Origin: an uncultured bacterium
GTDB taxonomy: Bacteria; Bacillota; Clostridia; Lachnospirales; Lachnospiraceae
DNA: 15,118 nt
Assembly (NCBI GenBank): GCA_905214365.1
Contig: CAJMMH010000032.1
Location: forward strand, 1-15,118
Direction of reading: 5' to 3'
Below, one piece after another: positions 6,982 to 14,220 of this stretch; the stretch's first letter is position 1, and each line of letters starts with the position of its first letter. The position numbers were made by a program, and so were the translations under genes. Below the pieces are notes generated by a model, which worked only from the letters and a program-made list of their open reading frames with translations, was not told the DNA's origin and did not search any database.

Positions 6982-8781
6982 ATGGAATTAGCTAAACGTG
7001 ACGCCGTTCCTGTAGAACTGACCTGGGATTTATCCCTGATCTATCCGACAGAAGAAGCAATGCTTCAGGATGCGGAAAAAGCAAAAACGCTCAGCCTCAG
7101 CATGGAACAGTCATACAAAGGAAAACTTGACAACGCAGCAATTATTAACCAGTGTATTGACGATTATCAGGAGATTTACCGACTGATTACACTTATTGAA
7201 AATTATTGCGATCTTGCCGTTTCTGTCGATTATTATAATTCTCATAATCAGACACGGAATGACCGTATCAGCAATCTTTGCTCTGAAATTCTAAGCCGTC
7301 TTACCTTTATTGAAAGCGAACTCAGTGAACAGGCCGATGATATTCTTAAAGAAGCAATGCAGGGTTCTGACTCTAACCGCTGCTTTCTGACTCAGATTCT
7401 TCGCCAGAAAGCGCACCGCCTGAATCCAGAAACAGAGCGTGCGCTCTCCGCTCTGTCCCAGACCTTCTCCGCGCCTTACCAGGTCTACAACATGGCAAAG
7501 CTGGCCGACATGAAATTTGATTCCTTTACTGTAAATGGGAAGGAATACCCTCTTGGTTATTCTCTCTTTGAGGATAATTATGAATATGAAACGGATACTG
7601 CGGTACGCCGCAGCGCATTCACCGCATTTTCAAAAAAAATAAAAGAATATGAAAATGTAACCGCTGCAGCGTACAATTCTCAGGTGCAGACAGAAAAAAC
7701 GATAGCAAACCTCCGCGGATTTGATTCCGTTATTGATCATCTTCTGTTTCCTCAGCAGGTCAGCCGCGAGCTTTATGACCGCCAGATTGATCTGATTACC
7801 ACCAGGCTCGCGCCTCATATGCGCAAGTACGCGCGCCTGCTGAAGAAAATTCACAAGCTGGACCGCATGACCTTCGCTGATCTGAAGATCGCCGTTGATC
7901 CGGAGTATGATCCATCGGTAACAATCGAAGAATCAAAGCAGTATATCGAAAAAGGCCTCTCCATCCTTGGCGACAGCTATGTTTCCATGATTCAGGAAGC
8001 TTACAAAAACCGCTGGGTTGACTTTGCTCAGAATCAGGGAAAATCGACTGGCGGCTTCTGTGCAAGCCCATACGGAAAGAACTCCTATATCCTGTTAAGC
8101 TGGAACAACCGCATGGCAGATGTGTTCACTCTCGCTCACGAACTCGGACACGCCGGACATTTCCGCCTGTGCAACAATGCGCAGTCCATTCTTGATACCA
8201 ATGTTTCTTCATATTTTGTAGAAGCTCCTTCTACAATGAATGAGCTGCTAATGGCCCATTATCTGTTAAAAACCAATCCGGACAAACGTTTCCGCCGTTG
8301 GGTACTAAGCTGCATGATCAGCAACACCTACTATCACAACTTTGTTACCCACCTTATGGAAGCCGCTTATCAGCGTGAAGTTTATAAGATCATTGATGCC
8401 GGTGACAGCGTTCAGGCTGAAACACTCAACCAGATTATGAAGAAAACGCTTCAGGATTTCTGGGGAGATGCCGTTGAAATTTCAGACGATGCGGCTCTGA
8501 CCTGGATGCGCCAGCCGCATTACTATATGGGACTGTATTCCTACACCTACAGTGCCGGTCTCACTATTGCCACTCAGGTATGCAAGCGAATTGAGAACGA
8601 AGAACAGGCCGCTGTTGATGACTGGAAAAAGGTACTGACAGCCGGCAGCACCAAGACACCAGTAGAGCTTGCGCAAATGGCAGGCGTTGACATTACAACC
8701 AATGCGCCGCTCCTGGATACCATTGAAACAATCGGCAGCATCATTGATGAAATCTGCACACTGACAGAAGAATTATCCTGA
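6982..8781 (+). CDS. pepF: Oligoendopeptidase F (peptidase family M3B)
   Basis: A 599-residue zinc metallopeptidase of PepF size. LAHELGHAGHF contains the HEXXH site (His386, Glu387, His390). The third zinc ligand is expected at Glu414 in FVEAPSTMNELL. YSAGLTIATQV, near residue 525, fits the M3B C-terminal catalytic domain. PepF is cytoplasmic and cuts peptides of roughly 7-17 residues, supporting peptide use and turnover. I take the ATG at 6982, preceded by AAAGGGA, because the protein from there (MELAKRDAVPVELTWDLSLIY) matches the usual N-terminus. The open frame upstream to 6841 lies in the promoter and leader. It is monocistronic, with a long hairpin terminator 44 bp after the stop. Confidence 0.95.
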   Translation: MELAKRDAVPVELTWDLSLIYPTEEAMLQDAEKAKTLSLSMEQSYKGKLDNAAIINQCIDDYQEIYRLITLIENYCDLAVSVDYYNSHNQTRNDRISNLCSEILSRLTFIESELSEQADDILKEAMQGSDSNRCFLTQILRQKAHRLNPETERALSALSQTFSAPYQVYNMAKLADMKFDSFTVNGKEYPLGYSLFEDNYEYETDTAVRRSAFTAFSKKIKEYENVTAAAYNSQVQTEKTIANLRGFDSVIDHLLFPQQVSRELYDRQIDLITTRLAPHMRKYARLLKKIHKLDRMTFADLKIAVDPEYDPSVTIEESKQYIEKGLSILGDSYVSMIQEAYKNRWVDFAQNQGKSTGGFCASPYGKNSYILLSWNNRMADVFTLAHELGHAGHFRLCNNAQSILDTNVSSYFVEAPSTMNELLMAHYLLKTNPDKRFRRWVLSCMISNTYYHNFVTHLMEAAYQREVYKIIDAGDSVQAETLNQIMKKTLQDFWGDAVEISDDAALTWMRQPHYYMGLYSYTYSAGLTIATQVCKRIENEEQAAVDDWKKVLTAGSTKTPVELAQMAGVDITTNAPLLDTIETIGSIIDEICTLTEELS

Positions 8782-8824
8782 TCGGATAAAGCACTGACAG
8801 CCCCTCGCTCAGAGTTCTGCATTC

Positions 8825-8890
8825 AAAAGAACCTGCTAATGCAGCCGTTATTCCAACCAAAACGGTTTTATTGCATTTGCAGGTTCTTTT
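8825..8890 (+). terminator. Long hairpin terminator after pepF
   Basis: AAAAGAACCTGC (8825-8836) pairs perfectly with GCAGGTTCTTTT (8879-8890). Inside it, AATGCA pairs with TGCATT and CCGTT with AACGG, so almost the whole 66-nt unit is paired. The terminal T run is part of the stem on either strand, so it could stop transcription from both directions. Confidence 0.7.
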
Positions 8891-9550
8891 GCGTTTACAA
8901 TCACTTCTCTCCACAATCCATTACATCTATATTCCGTTATATCTGTATTTTCCCGTTTGTATCCACCCGTTCTTTTGTTTCTATGTATATAGAAATATAT
9001 TTTCCATATATACTTTATCAGGAAACACTTATAAGATGTTCTGTCTTCTTTTTCTCTCATTTTCCCTTTTCTCCCTTCTTTTTTCTTTTCTTCCTTTTCT
9101 TGTGTGTCTTTCTGTGGCGTACACTATTTTCTTGTCTTTTCTCTTATGATAATAATTCCTATTTTATATAATAACAATTACTATTTATGATAATTTATCT
9201 TTTTTGTTCTATTTTTTCAGCATTTTCATTTAAGATTCCCGTATTTTTTATTCTTTTCTTTCTTTTATATTCATCCGTTTTCTGTTTCGACACGTTTCCC
9301 GTTTTCCGCGGTATCACATCCCCGTTATGTATGATTATTCTGTTCTTCTTTCCTTGCTTCGGTTCTTTTCGTTTCTTTTTTATACTGTTCTATATATGCA
9401 GAAATACATTTTCCATTCAGCGGCATTAGCGAAATTGTTTTTCATTGCTCTCCCATTCGCAATCTTTTATTTTGTTCGAAGCAATTCTCTATTTTCCTTC
9501 ACTCACCAAACATTACAATTTACTTTATTATAAGCAGCAATACAGCCGCG
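8891..9550. other. Pyrimidine-rich non-coding island
   Basis: About 660 bp between the convergent pepF and methyltransferase genes. The plus strand is dominated by T and C, with runs such as TTTCTTTTCTTCCTTTTCTT, except for an A+T segment near 9147-9195. Open frames here give only Phe/Ser-rich (plus) or Lys/Arg-rich (minus) translations with no domain and are composition artefacts. A 29-nt sequence at 8979-9007 recurs at 9388-9416 with four transitions. I see no gene. Confidence 0.6.
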
Positions 9551-9598
9551 CAGAAAAATAGCCCCGGAAAACCGCTGTTGGCTGTTTTCCGGGGCTAT
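9551..9598 (-). terminator. Intrinsic terminator of the methyltransferase gene
   Basis: A perfect 15-bp stem: ATAGCCCCGGAAAAC (9558-9572) pairs with GTTTTCCGGGGCTAT (9584-9598) around an 11-nt loop. On the minus strand it is followed at once by a T run, which makes it a classic terminator 15 bp past the methyltransferase stop. Confidence 0.88.
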
Positions 9599-9613
9599 CC
9601 GATCAATATCTAT

Positions 9614-10372
9614 TTATTTTTCTTTTACTGCGCGGAAACGGATTCTGATATAATCAATATACCATTTTCCATCATGGTACAATGCTTCCTTTGTCTCAGC
9701 CTCAGCGTCCCAAATTATTTCATCTTTGAGCTGAGCAGAAATGCCCTCAAACGGTACTTTTACAAACATATTGATCCATTCTCTCAGTCCGTCCTCCTGT
9801 TTCTGTTCCGTCGGTCGTTCAAACAGGACTGCATATTCTACTCGAAATCCTGCTTTTTCCAGCATCGGCGCATACATTCCAATGGTCGGGAAATAAAACG
9901 TTCTCCGATACTTCAAGCCTCTCCGTTCAAATGCCCGCTCCAGAGCCGCATGAACGGTTTCCGCACAGCCCTTCCCGCCAAATTCACAGACCAGTTCTCC
10001 GCCTTCCTTAAGCTGATCTGCCAGATTCTGGAGCATTTGCTGCTGTTTTTCCGCATCAATCCAGTGAAATACTGCGTTAGAAAAGATAATGTCCGCTTTC
10101 TCTTTCAGCTGAACACTACATGCGTCTCCCTGCTGAAAGTTCAGCTCCGGATGCAGTGCTTCCGCTGTTTTCAGCATCTCTTCCGAGGCATCAATCCCTA
10201 TGACCCGGTATCCGCGCTCTGCCAGCTTACAGCTTAACGCCCCATTTCCGCATCCAATGTCCACTGCAAGCGCTCCCGGATTGCTTTTTATCAGTTCTAG
10301 TACACTTTCACCATACTGATGCACAAACGCAAAATTATCGCGGTATCCTTCTGCATCCCACCGTATATTCAT
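9614..10372 (-). CDS. Class I SAM-dependent methyltransferase, trans-aconitate methyltransferase-like
   Basis: A 252-residue Rossmann-fold methyltransferase. VDIGCGNG (37-44) is the SAM-binding motif I, Asp61 in VIGIDAS ends strand 2 and would bind the ribose, and FSNAVFHWI (97-105) is motif IV. The SNAxxHW pattern and the overall length are those of the Tam/small-molecule group (trans-aconitate 2-methyltransferase and relatives), which methylate carboxylates or other small molecules. The ATG is set by AAGGAGG with ideal spacing. It is the last gene before a strong terminator and 132 bp downstream of the oxidoreductase. It may have its own promoter, but I find no convincing one. The substrate is unknown. 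Confidence 0.88.
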   Translation of the reverse strand: MNIRWDAEGYRDNFAFVHQYGESVLELIKSNPGALAVDIGCGNGALSCKLAERGYRVIGIDASEEMLKTAEALHPELNFQQGDACSVQLKEKADIIFSNAVFHWIDAEKQQQMLQNLADQLKEGGELVCEFGGKGCAETVHAALERAFERRGLKYRRTFYFPTIGMYAPMLEKAGFRVEYAVLFERPTEQKQEDGLREWINMFVKVPFEGISAQLKDEIIWDAEAETKEALYHDGKWYIDYIRIRFRAVKEK

Positions 10373-10504
10373 TCGCTCCTCCTTTTTATTCTCATATACG
10401 TCCAGAATCGCTTATACCCAGCTTATGTCCATAACTTTCCGATTGTCTTTCCGCTTTGTTTCCATTCATCCGGCCGTTTTTGAGAGACTTCACCCGATTT
10501 TCAT

Positions 10505-11473
10505 TCAATCTTTCGTTTTCTGAGCTTCAATTCGGTCAAACAGCTGCGCGCACGCAATCGTATCCTGATGCGGAATCATGCTGCATTCAATCTTTCCTGC
10601 CCGAATTGCTTCCATTGCCGCCTGAATTTCATAGACAAATCCATTTTTTGTTTCTGTATCTGTAAAATGCACTTTCATGCTCTTATCTGCACCATACAGG
10701 AAGCATTCCGAAGCAAAATGCGGATGGGGAATTTCAATTCTCCCATCTATTCCGTAAATTACCATCTGTTCCGTCAGCGGTGCTTCAAAACTTGTCAGAA
10801 GATCTGCGAGCGTCCGTTCATACCGGATTGATATATGATTCGTCAGATCTACACCAGTCGAGCCAAATACTGCCGTTACTGCGCAGTCCTGCATCTTCTG
10901 TTCCAGCATCCAATCGGTCAGCTCATACGCGTATACCGTTACATCCTTCGCCGCTCCGCCTCCTAGCGTCGGATTCCGGTACCGATTTTCGTCTCCCTGT
11001 GGCGCGGCAAATCCGATCATGCACTGAACGACCTTCGGTTCCCCGATTCTGCCCTCCATAAGCCACTGTTTTGCCGTCCGGTTTGCCGGAAGGAACCGGC
11101 TCCACATTGCCTCCATCACAAATGTTCCCATTTCTTTCGCCAGTGAAAATGCACTTTCTGCCTCCCGGCTGTTCTGAAACATCGCTTTTTCGCAGATCAC
11201 CGGAATCTTGTGTTTCAAGCACATCATAGTCAGCCGATAATGGTCATTCGGCGTTACCGCAATATAAACACAGTCTGGCTGTTCCTTTTTCAGCAGCTCC
11301 TCATAATCGTCATATCCGTGCGCAATACCTTCTTTCCGGGCAAATTCCTGCGCCCGTTCCATACTCTTGCTTGCAACTGCGGCAATTTCACCGCCCGGAG
11401 TCAGTCGTACTGCTTCGCAAAACTTCACTGCAATTTTTCCTGCTCCAAAAATGCCAAACCGAAAACTTCCCAT
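10505..11473 (-). CDS. Gfo/Idh/MocA-family NAD(P)-dependent oxidoreductase
   Basis: A 322-residue protein. FGIFGAGKIA (6-15) is the N-terminal Rossmann NAD(P) motif, VYIAVTPNDHY (69-79) is the following strand, and PVICEKAMF (91-99) corresponds to the EKP catalytic-lysine region, here EKA. The C-terminal domain carries GGGAAKDVTVYAYELTDWML, the family's substrate-site helix. Members oxidise or reduce sugars, inositols, diols and related alcohols; this one resembles the trans-dihydrodiol/xylose dehydrogenase-like branch. The ATG at 11473 is preceded by AGGAGGG at good spacing; the longer frame to 11494 runs past this site. It lies 69 bp after the chromate-transporter pair, with a repeat and the 16-nt motif in the gap. 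The specific substrate is not known. Confidence 0.88.
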   Translation of the reverse strand: MGSFRFGIFGAGKIAVKFCEAVRLTPGGEIAAVASKSMERAQEFARKEGIAHGYDDYEELLKKEQPDCVYIAVTPNDHYRLTMMCLKHKIPVICEKAMFQNSREAESAFSLAKEMGTFVMEAMWSRFLPANRTAKQWLMEGRIGEPKVVQCMIGFAAPQGDENRYRNPTLGGGAAKDVTVYAYELTDWMLEQKMQDCAVTAVFGSTGVDLTNHISIRYERTLADLLTSFEAPLTEQMVIYGIDGRIEIPHPHFASECFLYGADKSMKVHFTDTETKNGFVYEIQAAMEAIRAGKIECSMIPHQDTIACAQLFDRIEAQKTKD

Positions 11474-11495
11474 ATTGTCCCTCCTTATCTGCATA

Positions 11496-11511
11496 ATGTG
11501 CTCTCGGAATC
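11496..11511 (-). repeat. Solo copy of the GATTCCGAGAGTACAT motif upstream of the oxidoreductase
   Basis: The minus strand reads GATTCCGAGAGCACAT, one mismatch from the copy at 3051-3066. It ends 22 nt before the oxidoreductase ATG, the same distance as the copy before the chromate transporter. No second end is nearby. Confidence 0.6.
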
Positions 11512-11525
11512 TTGTTTCGTCTAAA

Positions 11526-11541
11526 TTTGCAAACAGTTACC
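11526..11541. repeat. TTTGCAAACAGT repeat, copy 2
   Basis: TTTGCAAACAGT followed by TACC, matching 5408-5426 except for a three-base insertion there. Both copies sit directly downstream of a minus-strand gene's stop codon. Confidence 0.35.
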
Positions 11542-11542
11542 A

Positions 11543-12106
11543 TTACAGACCGACCAGTGAAACCGCCGCTTTCATCACACCTGCCAGTACCATAACAAGA
11601 ATCGGATTCCATTTTGCCTTCTTCAGGAGCACAAAACTTACCGCAAAAATAGCAACCATGTTCCACTGCGTTCCAGACAATGAAACCGTTCCGGAATCGC
11701 CCCAGAAAGCACTTTTCAAGATCAGAACTCCGGCGCCCGCAATCATTGCCACAACAGCCGGTCTCAAAGACCCCAGCACACTCTGCAGAACAGCCATATT
11801 CCGGTATTTCAGATACAACCGGGCAAGCAGCGTGACAATTATACAGGATGGCAGAATGCAGCCCAGCGTCGCGACAAACGCGCCAGGTATTCCTGCAATT
11901 TTAATGCCGACAAAGGTCGCTGAATTGACCGCGATCGGTCCCGGCGTCATCTGCGAAATGGTAATCAGATCGGTAAATTCGCTCATCGTCAGCCATCCAT
12001 GCTGTGTAACAATCTGTTCCTGAATCAGCGGCATCGCCGCATATCCTCCTCCAAAGCTGAACATTCCGACCTGGAGAAAGCTCAAAAATAACTGAAGAAA
12101 AATCAT
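11543..12106 (-). CDS. Chromate transporter, single CHR domain (second subunit)
   Basis: A 187-residue, very hydrophobic membrane protein with one CHR domain. FSFGGGYAAMP (16-26) and SQMTPGPIAVNSATFVG (51-67) are the two diagnostic motifs, followed by several membrane segments. Long ChrA proteins carry two such domains; short ones occur as adjacent pairs and are thought to assemble together. The ATG at 12106 overlaps the stop of the upstream partner (ATGA), and AGGAGG lies eight bases upstream, so the two are translationally coupled. The family name reflects chromate efflux in characterised members; in an anaerobe the true ion may be sulfate or another oxyanion. The family is certain, the substrate is not. 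Confidence 0.92.
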   Translation of the reverse strand: MIFLQLFLSFLQVGMFSFGGGYAAMPLIQEQIVTQHGWLTMSEFTDLITISQMTPGPIAVNSATFVGIKIAGIPGAFVATLGCILPSCIIVTLLARLYLKYRNMAVLQSVLGSLRPAVVAMIAGAGVLILKSAFWGDSGTVSLSGTQWNMVAIFAVSFVLLKKAKWNPILVMVLAGVMKAAVSLVGL

Positions 12107-12765
12107 TTTCCGTTCCTCCTTTTTCCAATCAGAGTCCTGACAATTCCCACCGCGATTCCGCACAATACGATATATACCACGTTAATGCCGAATACGCAAG
12201 AAGCCAGAAACGCCAGAATCATAATAATGATAGAAACGGTATTTTTCTCCTTCACAACGCCAAGTCCCATATCCCACACAACCGACGCAATGACCGCGCC
12301 GACTCCCGACTGCATTCCCTCCAGCATTTGGCTGATCAGCACATTATCCCGGAATGCATTATAGAATGCGGAAATCACTGAAATAATCACAAACGGTGGA
12401 ATAATGGTGGCAATAATCGCTGTAATCGCGCCAATCATGCCTGCAAGCTTATACCCGACAACAATTGCTCCATTTACCGCGATTGCGCCCGGCGACGACT
12501 GCGCAATTGCAATCAGATCCAGCATTTCATCTTCCCCGATCCAATGATACTCATCCACAAACTTCTTTTTCATCAGCGTCACAATGACATAGCCGCCGCC
12601 AAATGTGAACGCGCTCAGATACAATGTCGATAAAAACAGCCGGATCAACACCTGGCCTCGGCTTTTCGCCTCCTGTTTTTCCTGACTTTCCCGTATTTCT
12701 GTCTGCTGCCCGCCTGAGCCTTCCGGACAGCTGTTCCCGACTTTCGCCGGCTGATGTTTCTCCAT
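12103..12765 (-). CDS. Chromate transporter, single CHR domain (first subunit)
   Basis: A 220-residue membrane protein with a CHR domain: FTFGGGYVIVTL (53-64) and QSSPGAIAVNGAIVVG (89-104), followed by long hydrophobic segments. The first 38 residues are polar and charged (rich in Glu, Gln, Lys) and look like a cytoplasmic tail absent from the partner. The ATG at 12765 is chosen because GGGAGG lies five bases upstream. The frame extends to 12813, but that part encodes the palindrome's terminal motif. It overlaps the second subunit by 4 bp. The two CHR domains differ in sequence, as expected for a heteromeric pair. The operon is divergent from a LysR regulator, and a 163-bp palindromic element lies in its leader. 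Confidence 0.92.
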   Translation of the reverse strand: MEKHQPAKVGNSCPEGSGGQQTEIRESQEKQEAKSRGQVLIRLFLSTLYLSAFTFGGGYVIVTLMKKKFVDEYHWIGEDEMLDLIAIAQSSPGAIAVNGAIVVGYKLAGMIGAITAIIATIIPPFVIISVISAFYNAFRDNVLISQMLEGMQSGVGAVIASVVWDMGLGVVKEKNTVSIIIMILAFLASCVFGINVVYIVLCGIAVGIVRTLIGKRRNGK

Positions 12766-12787
12766 TTCTTCCTCCCTTTTTATTAAT

Positions 12788-12950
12788 ATGTACTCTCGGA
12801 GTCTTTTCTGCACTTGCTTTTACGGCCGATTTTCCGCCAGCCGCGTTCAAATTTTATCAACGTACGCACCGCGTACGCCTCAAAAATTTGAACACATCTG
12901 GCAAAAAATTTTCTCGTAAAATCAAGCACAAAAAGATTCCGAGAGTACAT
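12788..12950. mobile_element. MITE-like 163-bp palindromic element
   Basis: The element is a palindrome centred on 12869. Its ends are ATGTACTCTCGGAGTC (12788-12803) and GATTCCGAGAGTACAT (12935-12950), 15 of 16 complementary. Further symmetric pairs are GTTCAAATTTT/AAAATTTGAAC (12845-12855 with 12883-12893) and CGTACGC/GCGTACG (12861-12867 with 12871-12877) around a 3-nt loop. It is flanked on both sides by TTAAT (12783-12787 and 12951-12955), a likely 5-bp target duplication. It has no coding capacity, as expected of a non-autonomous element moved by a transposase encoded elsewhere. It lies between the chromate-transporter genes and their probable promoter, so the operon mRNA would start with a very stable stem. 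Confidence 0.75.
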
Positions 12951-13039
12951 TTAATGTGTTCCCGAAATCTCTTATATATCTGCTTTTGCAGCTGATTTTG
13001 AACACACATTTTTAATTGGAATCCCACGATCCCATTACC

Positions 13040-13068
13040 AGTATAATCGAACCTTGACTTATAAGTAA
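13040..13068 (-). promoter_or_regulatory. Possible promoter of the chromate-transporter operon
   Basis: On the minus strand TATACT (13040-13045) lies 17 bp from TTACTT (13063-13068). The -35 is poor, which is common in promoters that need a LysR activator. The palindrome at 13069-13085 would be centred about 44 bp upstream of the start site. If this is right, the palindromic element is in the transcribed leader. Confidence 0.33.
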
Positions 13069-13099
13069 AATAGTATTATTCTATTGAACATATACTATT
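13057..13099. promoter_or_regulatory. LysR-type operator cluster in the divergent promoter region
   Basis: AATAG-N7-CTATT (13069-13085) contains ATA-N9-TAT, which matches the T-N11-A pattern of LysR regulators. ACTTATAAGT (13057-13066) is a perfect palindrome beside it. AATAGTAT (13069-13076) is also repeated in inverse as ATACTATT (13092-13099). The cluster lies just upstream of, and partly overlapping, the -35 of the lysR promoter. Confidence 0.45.
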
Positions 13100-13112
13100 T
13101 TTCTTATATAAA
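13084..13112 (+). promoter_or_regulatory. Promoter of the LysR regulator gene
   Basis: TTGAAC (13084-13089), a 17-bp spacer and TATAAA (13107-13112); each hexamer is one base from consensus. The start near 13119 gives a leader of about 45 nt. The overlap with the inverted repeats suggests autoregulation. Confidence 0.6.
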
Positions 13113-13164
13113 GAAAGGATGCTGCAGCTTACACTTTGTCCGAACTGCAACGAAGGAATTTCAT

Positions 13165-14058
13165 ATGACGCTTCGCCATCTCACTATTTTTGTCTCTGTT
13201 TTTCGCCGCAGCAGCATTACAAAAGCGGCAGATGACCTGCATCTGGCCCAGCCGTCCGTCAGCCTGGCTATCCGGGAGCTGGAGGATTACTATGGAATCC
13301 GTTTATTTGAGCGGATTGGAAGACGGATTTTTCCAACCGAAGCCGGCACACGCTTCTACAGCTACGCAGTTCATATTACTTCTCTGTTTTCTGATATGGA
13401 AAATACCATGAAAAACTGGGACGCGCACGGAACCATCCGGATCGGAAGCAGTATTACAATCGGAACCTGCATCCTGCCGGTACTGATCCGTCAGTTTCAG
13501 AATGAGCATCCCGACCTTCAGATCGAATCATTTGTCAGCAACTCCGCCGATATTATGCGCCGTCTATCTGCAGGGAGCATTGATCTTGGTCTAATCGAAA
13601 TTCAATCCGATCAGCCGGATATCCGATGCATTCCCTTTATGCAGGACTCCCTGTGCGCCATTGTGCCTCCATTTCACCCTCTAACTCAAAAGCCCTGCGT
13701 TTCCCTTGAGGAACTGGCAGAATACCCCTTTCTAATGCGTGAAAAAGGCAGCGCCGGCCGTGATATTCTGGATGCCTGTTTTTCCATTCATCAGGTTTCC
13801 GTTCATCCGCTCTGGGAAAGCTCCAGCACTGAAGCACTTGTCCATGCCGTTGCGGAAGGACTCGGCGTTGCCATTCTCCCAAGCCTTCTTGTTGAACGCG
13901 ATATCCAAGACGGCATTGTCAGCCGCATTCCGCTGACGCCGGAACTGGAGCAAGAGCTGAAACGCGGATTAAACATCATTTATCACAAAAGCAAATATCT
14001 GACGCCGAACATGAATGCGTTTATTGCGCTCTGCAAGCAATACGGCAGCCAGAATTGA
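13165..14058 (+). CDS. LysR-family transcriptional regulator
   Basis: A 297-residue protein of standard LysR length. Residues 1-60 form the winged helix-turn-helix: MTLRHLTIFVSVFRRSSITK, then AADDLHLAQPSVSLAIRELE, then the wing LFERIGRRIFPTEAG. From about residue 88 it has the periplasmic-binding-protein-like effector domain (IRIGSSITIGTCILPVLIRQF, then GSIDLGLIE). The ATG at 13165 is taken because AAGGAA precedes it and the LysR fold begins there; the frame upstream to 13084 covers the promoter. It is divergent from the chromate-transporter pair with LysR-type operators between them, so control of that operon and of itself is the simplest reading. The effector is unknown, although cysteine/sulfur-related signals are used by some LysR proteins near oxyanion transporters. 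Confidence 0.93.
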   Translation: MTLRHLTIFVSVFRRSSITKAADDLHLAQPSVSLAIRELEDYYGIRLFERIGRRIFPTEAGTRFYSYAVHITSLFSDMENTMKNWDAHGTIRIGSSITIGTCILPVLIRQFQNEHPDLQIESFVSNSADIMRRLSAGSIDLGLIEIQSDQPDIRCIPFMQDSLCAIVPPFHPLTQKPCVSLEELAEYPFLMREKGSAGRDILDACFSIHQVSVHPLWESSSTEALVHAVAEGLGVAILPSLLVERDIQDGIVSRIPLTPELEQELKRGLNIIYHKSKYLTPNMNAFIALCKQYGSQN

Positions 14059-14064
14059 CAGCAG

Positions 14065-14213
14065 TCCGCTTCGCTACTTGCTCATAACCAAATAACTGCT
14101 TCGCAGTTTATCAGGAGGGGCTTGTACCCCTCCTGATACAAGGAAGTCCCCACCCACTGCTTATTGCTCTTCGCAATTGAAGCAGTGGGTGGAGACTTCC
14201 TTGATTTGTTAAA
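14065..14213 (+). repeat. Modular hairpin repeat, full copy 2
   Basis: It contains three hairpins in a row: AACTGC/GCAGTT (14094-14108), an 11-bp stem ATCAGGAGGGG/CCCCTCCTGAT (14110-14137), and a 24-bp stem with one mismatch whose arms are 14139-14162 and 14180-14203. The first 32 bases are identical to 15087-15118, and the last 43 match 6550-6586 apart from six bases. It lies between convergent lysR and dppA and may also terminate both. The pattern resembles ends of IS200/IS605-type or REP-like elements; no transposase is present. Confidence 0.72.
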
Positions 14214-14220
14214 GAATCGA

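Noticed and set aside
8839..9533. Several small open frames in the pyrimidine island (Phe-rich on plus, Lys/Arg-rich on minus)
   Set aside because: Composition-driven translations; some overlap the terminator hairpin, and none has a domain. A minus-strand frame at 8848-9060 has a purine-rich upstream but no convincing ribosome binding site amid general purine richness.
11367..12023. Plus-strand open frame of 218 codons over the chromate-transporter and oxidoreductase genes
   Set aside because: It crosses two well-supported genes and their gap on the other strand and has no domain.
12788..12950. Invertible promoter flanked by inverted repeats
   Set aside because: The segment between the ends is itself symmetric, so inversion would change almost nothing. 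No clear promoter lies inside and no invertase is adjacent.
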